A stretch of 64,000 bases of DNA, from assembly GCA_041391425.1 (NCBI GenBank), contig JAWKNZ010000002.1:372001-436000 (forward strand). Reading direction: 5' to 3'. Made by a program: the position numbers and the translations under genes. Below, in pieces: positions 19,375 through 29,153 of this stretch (positions are counted from its first letter, which is position 1; each line of letters opens with the position of its first letter). The notes beneath the pieces were generated by a model. That model did not search any database and was not told where the DNA came from. It was given only the letters and a program-made list of their open reading frames with translations. Source of the stretch: JAWKNZ01 sp041391425. GTDB lineage: Bacteria > Bdellovibrionota_B > Oligoflexia > Oligoflexales > JAWKNZ01.

Positions 19375-20019
19375 ATGCGGGAGTTGTCAGTATCTTATCG
19401 ACAGTTGATCGAGTTTCTAACCTTAGTCTTGGTCGTAATTCTTGCTTATCCTAGTAGAGTATCATTGTTAGTGGGCTCGTTTCTTAGCCTTGTTGGTCTT
19501 GGGCTAAGAATGTTAGCTTCTGGATTTAAATATTCCGAAAATGAATTTATGGTACGAGGGACTTTTAGGTATGTTAGGCATCCTCATAGTTTAGGTAGCT
19601 TGCTTGTAGCTATTGGTTTATGTGTTGCTGCAAATAATTTCTTTCTTGTCATAATTGTTTTTTTGTTGTTAGGGCTTTTTTTTCGTATGACTCTGAGAGC
19701 AGAAGAAGACCGTTTAGTGCAAAAATGGGGACCACGTTATGGGTTATTTAGGGCTAATGTAGCACCTATAACACCGCAATTATTTCCTGTTGTCCCAGCT
19801 GGTGGAGAAGGAAGAAAATTTGCCTTGAAAGACTGGATTTTAAGAGGGAATAGAAAAGAGCTTAATGCTGTGATATCGGTTTTGATTACGTTGCTAATTA
19901 TTTATCTGTTTGCTGATATGGATAACCGCAGAGTTTATTTAATAGCTGTGTTATCTGGGGCTCTGATTTTAATTCTTTTTAGATTTATTTATTATAGAAA
20001 GAAGCGATTAGACTTTTAG
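19375..20019 (+). CDS. Isoprenylcysteine methyltransferase/PEMT-like membrane protein
   Basis: About 214 residues with four to five hydrophobic helices. The C-terminal part of the core carries RHPHSLGS and EEDRLVQKWGPRYGLFRANV, the RHP...E..L...G..Y pattern of ICMT/PEMT-like methyltransferases, which use SAM at the membrane face. Two more hydrophobic segments follow at the C-terminus. No ribosome binding site is visible at the ATG, and the frame stays open upstream to 19279, so the N-terminus may be truncated at the junction with the DAHP synthase remnant. The substrate is unknown. Confidence 0.65.
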   Translation: MRELSVSYRQLIEFLTLVLVVILAYPSRVSLLVGSFLSLVGLGLRMLASGFKYSENEFMVRGTFRYVRHPHSLGSLLVAIGLCVAANNFFLVIIVFLLLGLFFRMTLRAEEDRLVQKWGPRYGLFRANVAPITPQLFPVVPAGGEGRKFALKDWILRGNRKELNAVISVLITLLIIYLFADMDNRRVYLIAVLSGALILILFRFIYYRKKRLDF

Positions 20020-20097
20020 GTGCCATTGTAGTTGATTTGTTAGAAAATGATGATTGCTAGAAGTTGAAGAGTATAGATGGATAACAAGGGGGCATCC

Positions 20098-21270
20098 ATG
20101 GCTTTTGGAGTAAATAGTACTTTCGTAGATTGTATGCAAATTAAAGATCTATTGAATGATGATCAAAAACTTGTCGAAGAGTCAGTGAGAAGGTTTGTTA
20201 AAAGTGAAGCGGAACCTATTATTAAGGATTGTTATCGAAAAGAAGAATTTCCGACAAATCTTATAAAAAAGATGGGTGAATTAGGATTGTTAGGTTCGAA
20301 TTTGAACGGTTATGGTTTGCCTGGTATGGATAATATTTCTTATGGCCTTGTTATGAAGGAATTAGAAAGATGTGATTCTGGCTTACGTAGTTTTGCATCG
20401 GTACAAGGTGCATTAGTTATGTATCCTATTCATAGATTTGGTAGCGAAGTGCAAAAAAAGGAGTGGTTACCAAAATTAGCTAAAGGAGAGGCTGTCGGAT
20501 GCTTTGGTTTGACAGAATCTGATGGTGGCTCAGATCCAGCTGCTATGAAAACTAGAGTTGAAGATAAAGGTGATTATTGGCTTTTGAATGGTTCGAAAAT
20601 GTGGATCACGAATGGTAGTATTGCAGATATTGCTGTCGTTTGGGCGCAGACAAGTCAAGGGATAAGAGGGTTTTTGGTGCCGACAGACTCCCCGGGATTT
20701 AAAGCTGTAAAAATGGAAGGTAAGCTTTCTTTACGTGCTTCTATTACTTCTGAACTATACTTCGACAATGTGAAAATTTCTAAAGATTCAATATTGCCTG
20801 AAACAGTAGGACTAAAAAGTGCGTTAGAGTGTTTGAATCAAGCCCGTTATGGCATTGCCTGGGGGGTTATTGGAGCTGCTGAGTGTTGCTTAGGGGAGGC
20901 TGTCTCTTATGCTAAGACAAGGGTTTTGTTTTCAAAACCATTGGCAACTAAGCAACTGGTGCAAAGAAAAATTGCTATTATGTTGTCTAAGATAACGCAA
21001 GCACAATTACTGTCTTTTAGAATCGGACAGCTAAAAGATAATAAAGTTTTGAATTATGTTCAAGTTAGTATGGCTAAACAAAATAATTGTGAAGTAGCTT
21101 TGGAAGTTGCGCGAATTTGTCGAGATATATTGGGAGCGAATGGCATTATGGATGAATATAAGATTATGCGCCATATGTGTAACCTCGAGACTGTTATTAC
21201 TTATGAAGGTACTAATGATATACATCTACTTATTATGGGTGCTGCAGTAACAGATGAACAAGCATTTTAA
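20098..21270 (+). CDS. gcdH: Glutaryl-CoA dehydrogenase
   Basis: FAD acyl-CoA dehydrogenase converting glutaryl-CoA to crotonyl-CoA and CO2 in lysine and tryptophan breakdown. The signatures are those of this subfamily: LERCDSGLRSFASVQGALVM, GCFGLTESDGGSDP, KMWITNG, SLRASITSEL and the catalytic Glu in TYEGTNDIH. The ATG at 20098 is preferred over the one at 20077 because AAGGGGG lies five bases upstream and the protein then begins where relatives do. About 390 residues. The next gene starts 11 bases downstream, so they form an operon. Crotonase and a broken hbd for the next steps lie near 51 kb. Confidence 0.88.
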   Translation: MAFGVNSTFVDCMQIKDLLNDDQKLVEESVRRFVKSEAEPIIKDCYRKEEFPTNLIKKMGELGLLGSNLNGYGLPGMDNISYGLVMKELERCDSGLRSFASVQGALVMYPIHRFGSEVQKKEWLPKLAKGEAVGCFGLTESDGGSDPAAMKTRVEDKGDYWLLNGSKMWITNGSIADIAVVWAQTSQGIRGFLVPTDSPGFKAVKMEGKLSLRASITSELYFDNVKISKDSILPETVGLKSALECLNQARYGIAWGVIGAAECCLGEAVSYAKTRVLFSKPLATKQLVQRKIAIMLSKITQAQLLSFRIGQLKDNKVLNYVQVSMAKQNNCEVALEVARICRDILGANGIMDEYKIMRHMCNLETVITYEGTNDIHLLIMGAAVTDEQAF

Positions 21271-21281
21271 GGAGAATAGTA

Positions 21282-21797
21282 TTGCCTTTAATTTCATTAC
21301 TACTAACACCTTGTGTTTTGATCATAATATTTTTGACACTTACTTTATCATGTAAAGATAAGAAGAAAGACATGGCTAATAATTTAAAACCTAATGTTGC
21401 GGCAATACCCACGCATATGAGCGTAACTGATAAAAGTCAAAATATGATTGAGTGGGGAAGTGTTTCTATAAGTAATTCTGGAGAATTAGAAGGGAAATTA
21501 GTTTTAAGTTTAGATTATTTTCCCGAGAACATACCAGATAAAGCATCGTTACCCTTGTGCTATGAGCTTTTGCCTTCGGACTTCGAACTAGGTCGCTTGG
21601 AGTGTGAGCTTGGTGGGTCTTCAAGTGCTGTTCTTTTGGCTGCACATGTTATGCAGGAATGCTATACGGATCCCCGTTCGACCAAACATTTGCAGACTGA
21701 GTCTATTAGGTTAAAAGGATGTTCCAAAGCTAAAGTTTTGGGTTTTAACTTTAAGCCACAATTGAGAGTAGATATTGAGAGTCGACCTTCAAAGTGA
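21282..21797 (+). CDS. Small lipoprotein, unknown function
   Basis: 171 residues starting at TTG, with a strong AAGGAG seven bases upstream. A hydrophobic leader ends in a lipobox (TLSC), followed by a charged linker and a compact domain with several Cys (LPLCYE, LECELGG, MQECY, KGC). It is probably translationally linked to the glutaryl-CoA dehydrogenase gene 11 bases upstream. I do not recognise the family. Four to five Cys in the mature part suggest disulfides in the periplasm. Confidence 0.7.
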   Translation: MPLISLLLTPCVLIIIFLTLTLSCKDKKKDMANNLKPNVAAIPTHMSVTDKSQNMIEWGSVSISNSGELEGKLVLSLDYFPENIPDKASLPLCYELLPSDFELGRLECELGGSSSAVLLAAHVMQECYTDPRSTKHLQTESIRLKGCSKAKVLGFNFKPQLRVDIESRPSK

Positions 21798-22250
21798 GGA
21801 GGTGATTTTTTCCCTCTGCGAATGATTTTGCAGCTTTAGCTAATATCGTCTAATATTTTTACAGATTGGTCTGGCCGTTCTTTAGTACAGATGGCATTGT
21901 ATGATTAAAAAACTCCTTGGACTATTCATTAGATTAGATCTTTATGAGAAGATGAATATTTTGGACTTGAATAAATAAAATAATATTTTCTATAATTCTC
22001 TTCCTTATTTCAGCACCATATCTGTTTTTACTCAAATTCAATTTATTGTACTGGTTAAATTAAGTTTAACTTCATTATCTATCAGTCGATAGACCCTTTA
22101 TATTGGAGTTTATTGCCGTAATTTGCTGGTGATGAATGGCTACAAATCAAAAATAAGCCTTGTTTTAAGGCCAAAAATGGTTGCCAATAATTCTGTATTG
22201 TATTGTGAAGACTTACATATCTTATATAAATTAGGAAAGATGCAATTTTA
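21798..22250. other. Intergenic region, nothing recognised
   Basis: 453 AT-rich bases between the lipoprotein and the TPR gene. Many short stops in all frames. No terminator with a clear U-tract and no repeat seen. Confidence 0.5.
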
Positions 22251-24569
22251 ATGCAAGGTAATATTCAAAGCGATTTTGATGAAGTAAACAAGCTTATATT
22301 CGTAAAGCATTATGCTGAAGCGGAGAAATTGTTGAATAAATTAATGGATATTCCAGAATCGCGACTGAATCTGTTATTCCAATTGAGAAGGGTAGAGCTT
22401 GCAATTAAATTGGAAAAGATAGATGTTTTGAGAGATTACTTTGTGAAAATGTTAGGAAAGAATCCAGAAAATTCTATGCATTGGGAATTGAGTGTTTTGT
22501 TTGCAGAACAACATGGTGAGATGATTTCTGATACTGAAGCAGTTAGTAGATTTCAAAATATCATTGAAAAGTATGGTCCTTCAGCTCCTGCATATTTTGG
22601 CATTGGTTTTAGTATGGAATGCCAAGAAAATTTTGAAAGAGCTATCTTTAACTATGATCAGGCCTTAAAATTGGATTCATCATGGTATCCAGCCTACTTT
22701 GGGTTAAGCCAGATTAATTATAACAAAGGTGAAGAACAGATTGCTGATCACTATTTTTATCTTTTTGAGCAAGCCGCTCCTTACAATTTATATGGAAATT
22801 TTGAAACACATAAAAATTTAAGTGCTGAATTTCTTGAACATAAAAAATATAACCCAGCAGAAGCAGCTATAGTTGCTCTTTCTGATTGGTGGACTGAGAA
22901 TAAAGGTTTCTGCCCACCAGAAATTCAGATTTATGAAGCGCTTTCTATAGCAAAAATAGCAGAAGCAAAAGGAGATAATAGCCGTTCTGAACAGTTGAGA
23001 AGCCGTGCTATTTTTCTTGCAAATCAAGCATTACAGAATAAAACTCTTAAAGAAGGAGTTTTGTATTTTATTGCAAAAATTTTGGAAGAATTTTCAGAGT
23101 TTGATCTAGCCTTTAAATTTTTTAAATTGATATTGACTTTTGCTGGTAGTAACCCCGGAATTGTTCAAAAGATCGGAAGCCAGTTTTTGTCTATTGGTGA
23201 ACATAAAATGGCGAAAGAGCTATTTGATGAAGCTTATCAGTTCAACCCTGATAATCCAGAAATCAGATTTTGTCGTTTAGTTTCACATTTGAAGGTAAAA
23301 GGAGTAAATGTTGAGGAGTATCTATTAGGTAGAGAGCGCCTTGGAAAAATTATCGAAACTAAAGGAGATAAAGTTGAATTATTGGCACTATTGCATTCTT
23401 TGTTAGCGAAGCATCAAGATGATGCAGATGTTCACGCTCATATAGCTTCTGTTTATCTTAGGCTTGGAAATGTTGAAAGAGCCAAAAAGCATTTTGATAC
23501 TATGTTTGAGTTGGATGGTAGATGCCGAGATACTGCAATAAAATATGCTGGCTTTATTATGAGGTATGGCGGCTCTGATAAGGCTATAGAAATTTTAAAT
23601 TCTATTACTATTAATGAGGATACGGATTCTGAGCTTGTAGATGAAATTAAATGGCTCAAATCTGGTTATTACTACCGGGAAAAAAAATATTTAGAATCTT
23701 TGAATTTAATACGCTCATTGCTTAAAGTCGATCCATGGAACGTTTCATATATAGCCAGAGAAATTGCTTGTTTATCTGAAAAATTAAATGCGAAGGATAA
23801 AGAAATTGCTTTAGATAATTCAATTGTAAAGCTTAGTCAGACAGATGAAGGTGAGATTGATTGGAATGAATTTGACCAAGTAACTGCGTTTTTAAATTCA
23901 GAACATCATTATGAATTAGTGTATAGTCGATCTAAGCTCAGTTTCTTATATAGGAATGCCGACATGTCTGCTTTGAAGAGCCTTATTTCGGCAGCAAGTG
24001 CTTTTGACGCTTCTAAGGGGACTTATGATTTTATACGTTTACTCAATACTAATTTTGATGGCGCTGAAATATATCTTGGGCTGGGACTTTTATTTAAAGA
24101 GTTATGGCAGTTAGAAACGGCTTCGATGTGGTTTGAGCAGTCTTTATTACATTCGAAAGTGTCCCCAGCCGTCCAGGCTAAGGCGTATATTGAATTGGCT
24201 GATTGTTATTCTTGGCAAAACCTTAATTTAGAGAAGGCAATTGAATATTCAAAAATTTCTTTAGATTTAAGTCAGGAAAAGAATCACCAGATCGCAACTG
24301 TAATGGCCCATGCTTATTTAAAGCAGGGAAAGATGCGCGAGGCGAAGTTATATTTAGATCAGATAGGTGAAATGAAGCCAAATCCGGAAGCGACTTATCT
24401 GCAAGGATTATATTTTTATCGTAATGGCCAGCAAAAGCAGGCAAATAAAGTGTGGAAGCCTTTACTTACCACGCCTAGCTTGGATTTGAAGTTACATAAT
24501 ATTAAACAAGAAGTTTTGAGATACTATTTTGACCAAGATCCTTACCTTAAAACACACTTTAGTGCATAG
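22251..24569 (+). CDS. Large TPR-repeat protein
   Basis: 772 residues, almost entirely alpha-helical tetratricopeptide-like repeats, for example YAEAEKLLNKLMD, APAYFGIGFSMECQENFERA, ADVHAHIASVYLRLGNVERA and LGLLFKELWQLETASMWFEQ. There is no signal peptide or membrane segment, so it should be a cytoplasmic scaffold or interaction protein. An AGGAAAG element precedes the ATG. It is probably monocistronic, since large gaps flank it. TPR proteins give no function by sequence alone. Confidence 0.8.
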   Translation: MQGNIQSDFDEVNKLIFVKHYAEAEKLLNKLMDIPESRLNLLFQLRRVELAIKLEKIDVLRDYFVKMLGKNPENSMHWELSVLFAEQHGEMISDTEAVSRFQNIIEKYGPSAPAYFGIGFSMECQENFERAIFNYDQALKLDSSWYPAYFGLSQINYNKGEEQIADHYFYLFEQAAPYNLYGNFETHKNLSAEFLEHKKYNPAEAAIVALSDWWTENKGFCPPEIQIYEALSIAKIAEAKGDNSRSEQLRSRAIFLANQALQNKTLKEGVLYFIAKILEEFSEFDLAFKFFKLILTFAGSNPGIVQKIGSQFLSIGEHKMAKELFDEAYQFNPDNPEIRFCRLVSHLKVKGVNVEEYLLGRERLGKIIETKGDKVELLALLHSLLAKHQDDADVHAHIASVYLRLGNVERAKKHFDTMFELDGRCRDTAIKYAGFIMRYGGSDKAIEILNSITINEDTDSELVDEIKWLKSGYYYREKKYLESLNLIRSLLKVDPWNVSYIAREIACLSEKLNAKDKEIALDNSIVKLSQTDEGEIDWNEFDQVTAFLNSEHHYELVYSRSKLSFLYRNADMSALKSLISAASAFDASKGTYDFIRLLNTNFDGAEIYLGLGLLFKELWQLETASMWFEQSLLHSKVSPAVQAKAYIELADCYSWQNLNLEKAIEYSKISLDLSQEKNHQIATVMAHAYLKQGKMREAKLYLDQIGEMKPNPEATYLQGLYFYRNGQQKQANKVWKPLLTTPSLDLKLHNIKQEVLRYYFDQDPYLKTHFSA

Positions 24570-25067
24570 GTGCCTCCCTATTAGCATATCTTTTATATGG
24601 TAAGTATTCGTGTAGTCTGAGACGGTTGTGCAATCGACTTTCCAGAATCTCTGAAGAGAAGTGCTTATCTCTTAATAATACTCTCATCCTAGTTTGGATA
24701 TTGTTGCGGAATTGTCGAAGTATTTGCTTTGATTTTTCTATGAATGTTTAAATAGTCCTCACTTTAAGTGAGGTTAGAGGTGAAATAATGAAGAGAAGTA
24801 GTTGACTTTAATTTAGTTTTATGGACAATAGTGGTGAGCTAAGTGAGATTAAAATTTGGACTAGATCGGCGGAACAGATGTTTGCGAAATTCAAGCAGCA
24901 TTTTTTTCGGGTTCTTTAATAGGTTATCTTAATATCTATTGAAATTGTAGGTATTTTTTGACTCGTTAAAGTTGTATGTGCTATTGCCGATTGATCTCGC
25001 TATGCAATGAAGCTCAAGGCTTTACACAGTGATTTTTCATTAAATCGCGGTTTGGGAGGGGTAGAAA
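24570..25067. other. Intergenic region upstream of the lysine-rich zinc protein
   Basis: 498 bases. The only structured signal is a perfect 8-1-8 inverted repeat at 24757-24773, listed separately. The 25068 start has a GGGAGGGG ribosome binding site. Confidence 0.5.
24757..24773. promoter_or_regulatory. Perfect 17-bp palindrome, candidate operator
   Basis: CCTCACTTTAAGTGAGG is an 8-1-8 perfect inverted repeat in AT-rich intergenic DNA, 294 bases upstream of the lysine-rich protein start. It is not followed by a T-run, so a terminator is unlikely. A dimeric regulator site is possible. Confidence 0.3.
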
Positions 25068-25730
25068 ATGGCAAAAAAAGCGACAGCAGGAAAGAGCGGA
25101 GTTTCAGCTAAATCGAAGGCCAGTAAGCCGGCAGCAAAATCTGTTAAGAAGTCTAAAGTAGCTAAAGAGTCATCATCTACTAGTAGCAAGGTGATTCCCG
25201 CCAAGTTGGCGAAAAAAGCGAGCTCTAAAAAGACCGCTTCGGACAAGAGCGGTAAGCTTGCAAAGAAAGTCTCTCAGGTAGCAAAAAAGGCTGGTTATGA
25301 AGCTTCTAGTAAATCAAAAAAAACAAATAAAGTTGTCCCAATTAAATCTTCGACTAAAACAAGAGCTTCAGCAAAAGCTAAGGATAGTGTTTTGTCTACA
25401 GCTGAAAAGAAGGTTCTAAAGGTTAGCGAAGAGTTGGGGGTTGTTGATTCTTTAAATATGCTTTTATCAGGAGAGAGATCAACTAGCCCATATTGTCCTA
25501 ATTGTAGTACTAATTTGGCCCGTAGGCGTAGAGATTTTAGTGAACAGGCATTGACTGTTTTACTTATCTGGGGCGAGATTAGTGCTGATTGTGTGGATCA
25601 GCCGTTATGTGATGATTGCTATGACGAGTTAAGAGAAGTTCTAATTGATCGCGCTGACGAAGTTGAGCTAGCATTACGAAATAAAGAAGTAGAGCGTATT
25701 CGTGAGATTGTATCAAAAGTTGCAAGTTAG
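25068..25730 (+). CDS. Lysine-rich-tailed zinc-ribbon protein
   Basis: 220 residues in two parts. Residues 1-108 are a Lys/Ala/Ser tail of histone-H1 type. Residues 110-220 are a folded domain with C143-x2-C146 and C181-x2-C184, a likely Zn site, and charged helices between and after. The 34-residue spacing between Cys pairs is longer than in DksA/TraR, so I do not assign it there. It probably binds nucleic acid through the tail. A GGGAGGGG element precedes the ATG, and a strong hairpin terminator follows 50 bases after the stop, so it is a single-gene unit. Confidence 0.7.
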   Translation: MAKKATAGKSGVSAKSKASKPAAKSVKKSKVAKESSSTSSKVIPAKLAKKASSKKTASDKSGKLAKKVSQVAKKAGYEASSKSKKTNKVVPIKSSTKTRASAKAKDSVLSTAEKKVLKVSEELGVVDSLNMLLSGERSTSPYCPNCSTNLARRRRDFSEQALTVLLIWGEISADCVDQPLCDDCYDELREVLIDRADEVELALRNKEVERIREIVSKVAS

Positions 25731-25779
25731 ATGTTTCTGGCAATTATTTAGCTGTTGTCTGCGATGGTAGAATTTACGC

Positions 25780-25826
25780 AAAAAAACGCCCTCAATATGA
25801 TTAATCATATTGAGGGCGTTTTTTTG
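25780..25826 (+). terminator. Intrinsic terminator
   Basis: Perfect long stem (ACGCCCTCAATATGATTAAT and its complement) flanked by A7 on the left and T7 on the right. It ends the lysine-rich zinc protein transcript and could act in both directions. Confidence 0.93.
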
Positions 25827-26243
25827 AAACAATATATTTAAACGGTTTTTATGTTAAGAGTTATGGCTATTATCTTGCGGTTGCTTAGAGGATTTTGATT
25901 TTTAAATCTTCTTGAAATCTAAGGCTCCTAGGTTACATCTTTTAAGTTTGAAATAACTTCCCATAGTGCTTCTATACATTTTTAGACAATTTGCAATTAA
26001 GTCACCCATTAATGATAAAATATTAATAGTATGAAACTTGCTTGGTTAAAATGAAAAATATCTTATTTTTATTTATAATATAAGGGAGATAAGTGCGGGA
26101 TGTGTGACTTTTTGCGAACGTTTTGCCTATGCTTTAGAATTAAGTTCCTCTTAAGATTACCGATTCCTCTTTAAAGATGGTCGAATCGCAAGATGCCGAC
26201 AGGCAGGCTCGATTATGTAAACATATTAAACCAGAGGTGGTGG
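25827..26243. other. Intergenic region, nothing recognised
   Basis: About 417 bases after the terminator. AT-rich, no repeat. A longer reading of the next gene could begin at 26193, but no ribosome binding site supports it. Confidence 0.5.
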
Positions 26244-27731
26244 ATGACTTTAGAGGAATTGATTAAGGCTAACCATGTTCCCGTTCTTGGAAACAGTTCT
26301 AAGTTTGCCCGTAATTATGAATATGCCCTTAATCTTTTTTGGAACCATGAAGGTGAAGAGTTAATTGAATTTATATCCAAGCAAATTGAAGAATCATCTA
26401 TAGATCAGAATGTTTTTGTTTTTTATCGAATATGGATTGAGCAGTTGTCACGATTGCAAGAATGGGCAGCATTACACGAATTAAAAAAACATTTGGTTTT
26501 TAGGTCCTATGAGGATCCAGGTGAAGTTATCACATGGCAAGCGTTGCGCGCCTTAATTCATTTTGAACTAGATGAGCAACAAGCTGTGGATCTTTATATA
26601 GATGCTTTAGAAGGTAATACTGATAATCCGTATTTCCTTGAGTTACATCAAAAAGTGAGTCTCCGTAGAACAGGTGTTAATGATGAGAATAATCTTTCTC
26701 TTCTAAATTGTACTAGCGAAATTTATGATTATTTTCATTGGCAATCTCTTGGTCAAGGATTGCTTTCTCTAAAAAATTATTTAGCTTTACATTCAGTTTC
26801 TGATTGTATTTCACGTATTTTCCCTAATAGCCCATTTTATAGTGAAGTCGGTTATCATTGTTCTTTAGATAGCGAAGATTTTTCAAAAGCGGTGGAGTAT
26901 TCAAAGTGGTTAAATGAAAAATTTGATAATAATAGAGATTACCGATTTTGGTATGGATTTGCAGCTTTCCATAAGGGGGAGTTGAATTTAGCATCGAAAA
27001 TGTTTCTTTCAGGAAGAGGTTTCAGTTCAGATATTGATGCACTTACAATGTTGGGTTGTTGTTACCAAGAATTGGCCGCAGGAAATGTTGCAGATCCTTC
27101 TCATAGCCGTGCGTTGGAGATATTTAAAAAAGCACAAAATGAATGCCGAGAGCAAAACCTGCCTTCTACTGATCTTGAGTGTACCATAGATAAAATGTTG
27201 ATGGAGCAAAAATTATTTTTAGATCAAGATGCCAATTTTGATAACTTTGAACATTCTCATGCTTGGTTGATTAAAATGAGCCCACGGCAGTACGCAGAAA
27301 TGCTCAGTAATGAGCTTGCGGATATCGAGTATATTCGCACTCCAGTTGAAGCACAAAGTAGAAAGGGCGACTTGGTGTTTTTTGCTGCCGATGATCCCTT
27401 GAATAAAAATGGAAGGTGGAGAATTGTCTCAATTTACACTTTGACTACTGATCCTTCGTGGCATCCGGTAAGGCATTTTGAGTGTGAGCTTGAATTGGTG
27501 TATAGAATGGATACTTGTTTAGAAGTAGATGTTTGTTTTGACGATGAAGAATTTTCTAAGCAAGAAGGAGAACAGAATATTCGCTCTCCCTACCCCCATA
27601 TGTATGCATTAGAAGGGGGTGCATTGGAAATTATTACTGAGGCTGTTCATAGAAGAAATGAGGAACGTCCAGGTGACGAGTTTTCAAATGCATTGCATCA
27701 AACGATATCATCGATAAAGAGATCTTCGTGA
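26244..27731 (+). CDS. Helical-repeat (TPR-like) protein, unknown function
   Basis: About 495 residues from the ATG at 26244, chosen because AGAGGTGG lies immediately upstream; an ATG at 26193 lacks such a site. The first 350 residues are TPR-like helices (VGYHCSLDSEDFSKAVEYSKW, FWYGFAAFHKGELNLASKMF). The C-terminal 140 residues form a distinct domain (RKGDLVFFAADDPLNKNGRW, VRHFECELELVYRMD) that I do not recognise. No signal peptide. It is followed 19 bases later by a membrane protein gene, probably in the same operon. Confidence 0.75.
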   Translation: MTLEELIKANHVPVLGNSSKFARNYEYALNLFWNHEGEELIEFISKQIEESSIDQNVFVFYRIWIEQLSRLQEWAALHELKKHLVFRSYEDPGEVITWQALRALIHFELDEQQAVDLYIDALEGNTDNPYFLELHQKVSLRRTGVNDENNLSLLNCTSEIYDYFHWQSLGQGLLSLKNYLALHSVSDCISRIFPNSPFYSEVGYHCSLDSEDFSKAVEYSKWLNEKFDNNRDYRFWYGFAAFHKGELNLASKMFLSGRGFSSDIDALTMLGCCYQELAAGNVADPSHSRALEIFKKAQNECREQNLPSTDLECTIDKMLMEQKLFLDQDANFDNFEHSHAWLIKMSPRQYAEMLSNELADIEYIRTPVEAQSRKGDLVFFAADDPLNKNGRWRIVSIYTLTTDPSWHPVRHFECELELVYRMDTCLEVDVCFDDEEFSKQEGEQNIRSPYPHMYALEGGALEIITEAVHRRNEERPGDEFSNALHQTISSIKRSS

Positions 27732-27750
27732 GTTATTTGAGGATGATTTT

Positions 27751-28899
27751 ATGAAAGAGTATCTTGATAAATTGGTCGGAGGAAACCTGCTTTACAATTG
27801 TATGGTACAGTTGAGAAAGCTTTTTAAGCCTGTAAACTTTAGCCTTCAAAAATGTACATTTCATCAGAAAAGCTATAAGTTTCACTGTTATCTTTTATTA
27901 TTATTTGTCGGTTGTCTATTCTGCTTTGTTGACTCTAAGGCCGAAGAAGAAGCAGATACAGAGGCAATTTCTCGTTTTAACGCAACTATAGACTCGCCGT
28001 TTGATATTTCGGACGGTTCGAGAGTTAATATGGAGGAGAAAGGTTTTTCTATTATTCCCCCTGTAGGCTGGGAGGTGCATAAGAGTTATCCAAATACCAC
28101 TCTGCTAATGCAAATTCCTTTTTCTAAAGGATTAGAATACCAACGAACTATACAAATCATGCGATTTAATGGAGCTGTGCCAATAGATGAGATAACAGCA
28201 GAAGATTTTGCGAGAATTATTGAGCGAAAATACTCACATGCAGATGGTGCAATTAGTGACTATCGGATGAGAGATTTTATCATTACAAAAATCGCCGATG
28301 AGTCTCAAGGTATTTTGTATTACAGTGAGTTTATGTTACAAGATTCTCCATTGATGCAAGCACATATCCTCTTATCGTCAAGGACTCATCGTTATTTATT
28401 AACATATACAGACTTAGCAAGCCATTTTGAGGGAGAATTAGCGAGTGAATATTTGGAAAAGGCTTGGCAGTCTATGGTTTCCATTCACCTTGATTCAGCG
28501 GCTCCGATCAGGCATAGAGTTCCGGCGCTTTTTGGTTTTACGGCAGGGTTTTTGTTTCTATTGGTTTTATTGATGCTGAGTTATAGGCGTTATAAAGCAG
28601 GTAAAAAGTACGAACTGATGTTGGATGAAGCTTATGATATTTCGGATGAGGAAAGCGATGTTCGTGAAGGTTTAAATGTGAGTGAGATTAGCGGCGTTAG
28701 TGATGTTGCGATGCCACTTAGTGTTGTTGGAGATAAAAATCGCCGGCAACGAGGGCTTAAAACCGCTACAAAAGAGCTTGCCTATATTGATGATGAGGAA
28801 GATGAGTGGAATTTAGAACAAGGTGATTCTGAGGTCATTTATGAGGGCGAGGATGAGCACCATCAAGAACTCGAGGAAGATGAAGAAATTGCTGGATAA
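27751..28899 (+). CDS. Two-TM membrane protein with acidic tail, unknown function
   Basis: 382 residues. A long N-terminus precedes a hydrophobic segment at about residues 47-63, then an extracytoplasmic domain (65-250) with a GFSIIPPVGWEVH segment. This resembles small secreted domains that often begin with a GW(E/K) strand. A second TM lies at about 258-280, and the cytoplasmic tail is very acidic (ends with DEHHQELEEDEEIAG). GAGGAT lies nine bases upstream of the ATG. It is linked to the TPR-like gene upstream. No homologue is named. Confidence 0.68.
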   Translation: MKEYLDKLVGGNLLYNCMVQLRKLFKPVNFSLQKCTFHQKSYKFHCYLLLLFVGCLFCFVDSKAEEEADTEAISRFNATIDSPFDISDGSRVNMEEKGFSIIPPVGWEVHKSYPNTTLLMQIPFSKGLEYQRTIQIMRFNGAVPIDEITAEDFARIIERKYSHADGAISDYRMRDFIITKIADESQGILYYSEFMLQDSPLMQAHILLSSRTHRYLLTYTDLASHFEGELASEYLEKAWQSMVSIHLDSAAPIRHRVPALFGFTAGFLFLLVLLMLSYRRYKAGKKYELMLDEAYDISDEESDVREGLNVSEISGVSDVAMPLSVVGDKNRRQRGLKTATKELAYIDDEEDEWNLEQGDSEVIYEGEDEHHQELEEDEEIAG

Positions 28900-29153
28900 C
28901 CCCTTCTTATTTAAAAACTGCGCAATAGTTAATCTTTAAACAGATCTTAAAATGCGTATTTTATTAATTCCCTAATTGACAAAAGCTTAAAGACTTGGGA
29001 TAACCATCATCTCTTTGATGGGGATGTTGATGCGCATTAGGCGTTGAGCTGCTTATAAGTTAGCTTGACGGTATTTCCGAGGCTTGCACTTGTTGTTTAC
29101 CTAGGTGTCTGCATCTACTTTAGATCTAGAAAGTCAAGTATTTTAGTTATTTT
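28900..29153. other. Leader region of tRNA-Val
   Basis: 254 bases. A possible promoter is TTGACA (28976-28981), 17 bases, GATAAC (28999-29004), though the -10 is weak. No gene seen. Confidence 0.35.

Noticed and set aside
25500..25730. DksA/TraR zinc-finger assignment
   Set aside because: The Cys pairs are 34 residues apart, wider than the DksA/TraR zinc finger, and the DksA-type coiled-coil acidic tip is absent.
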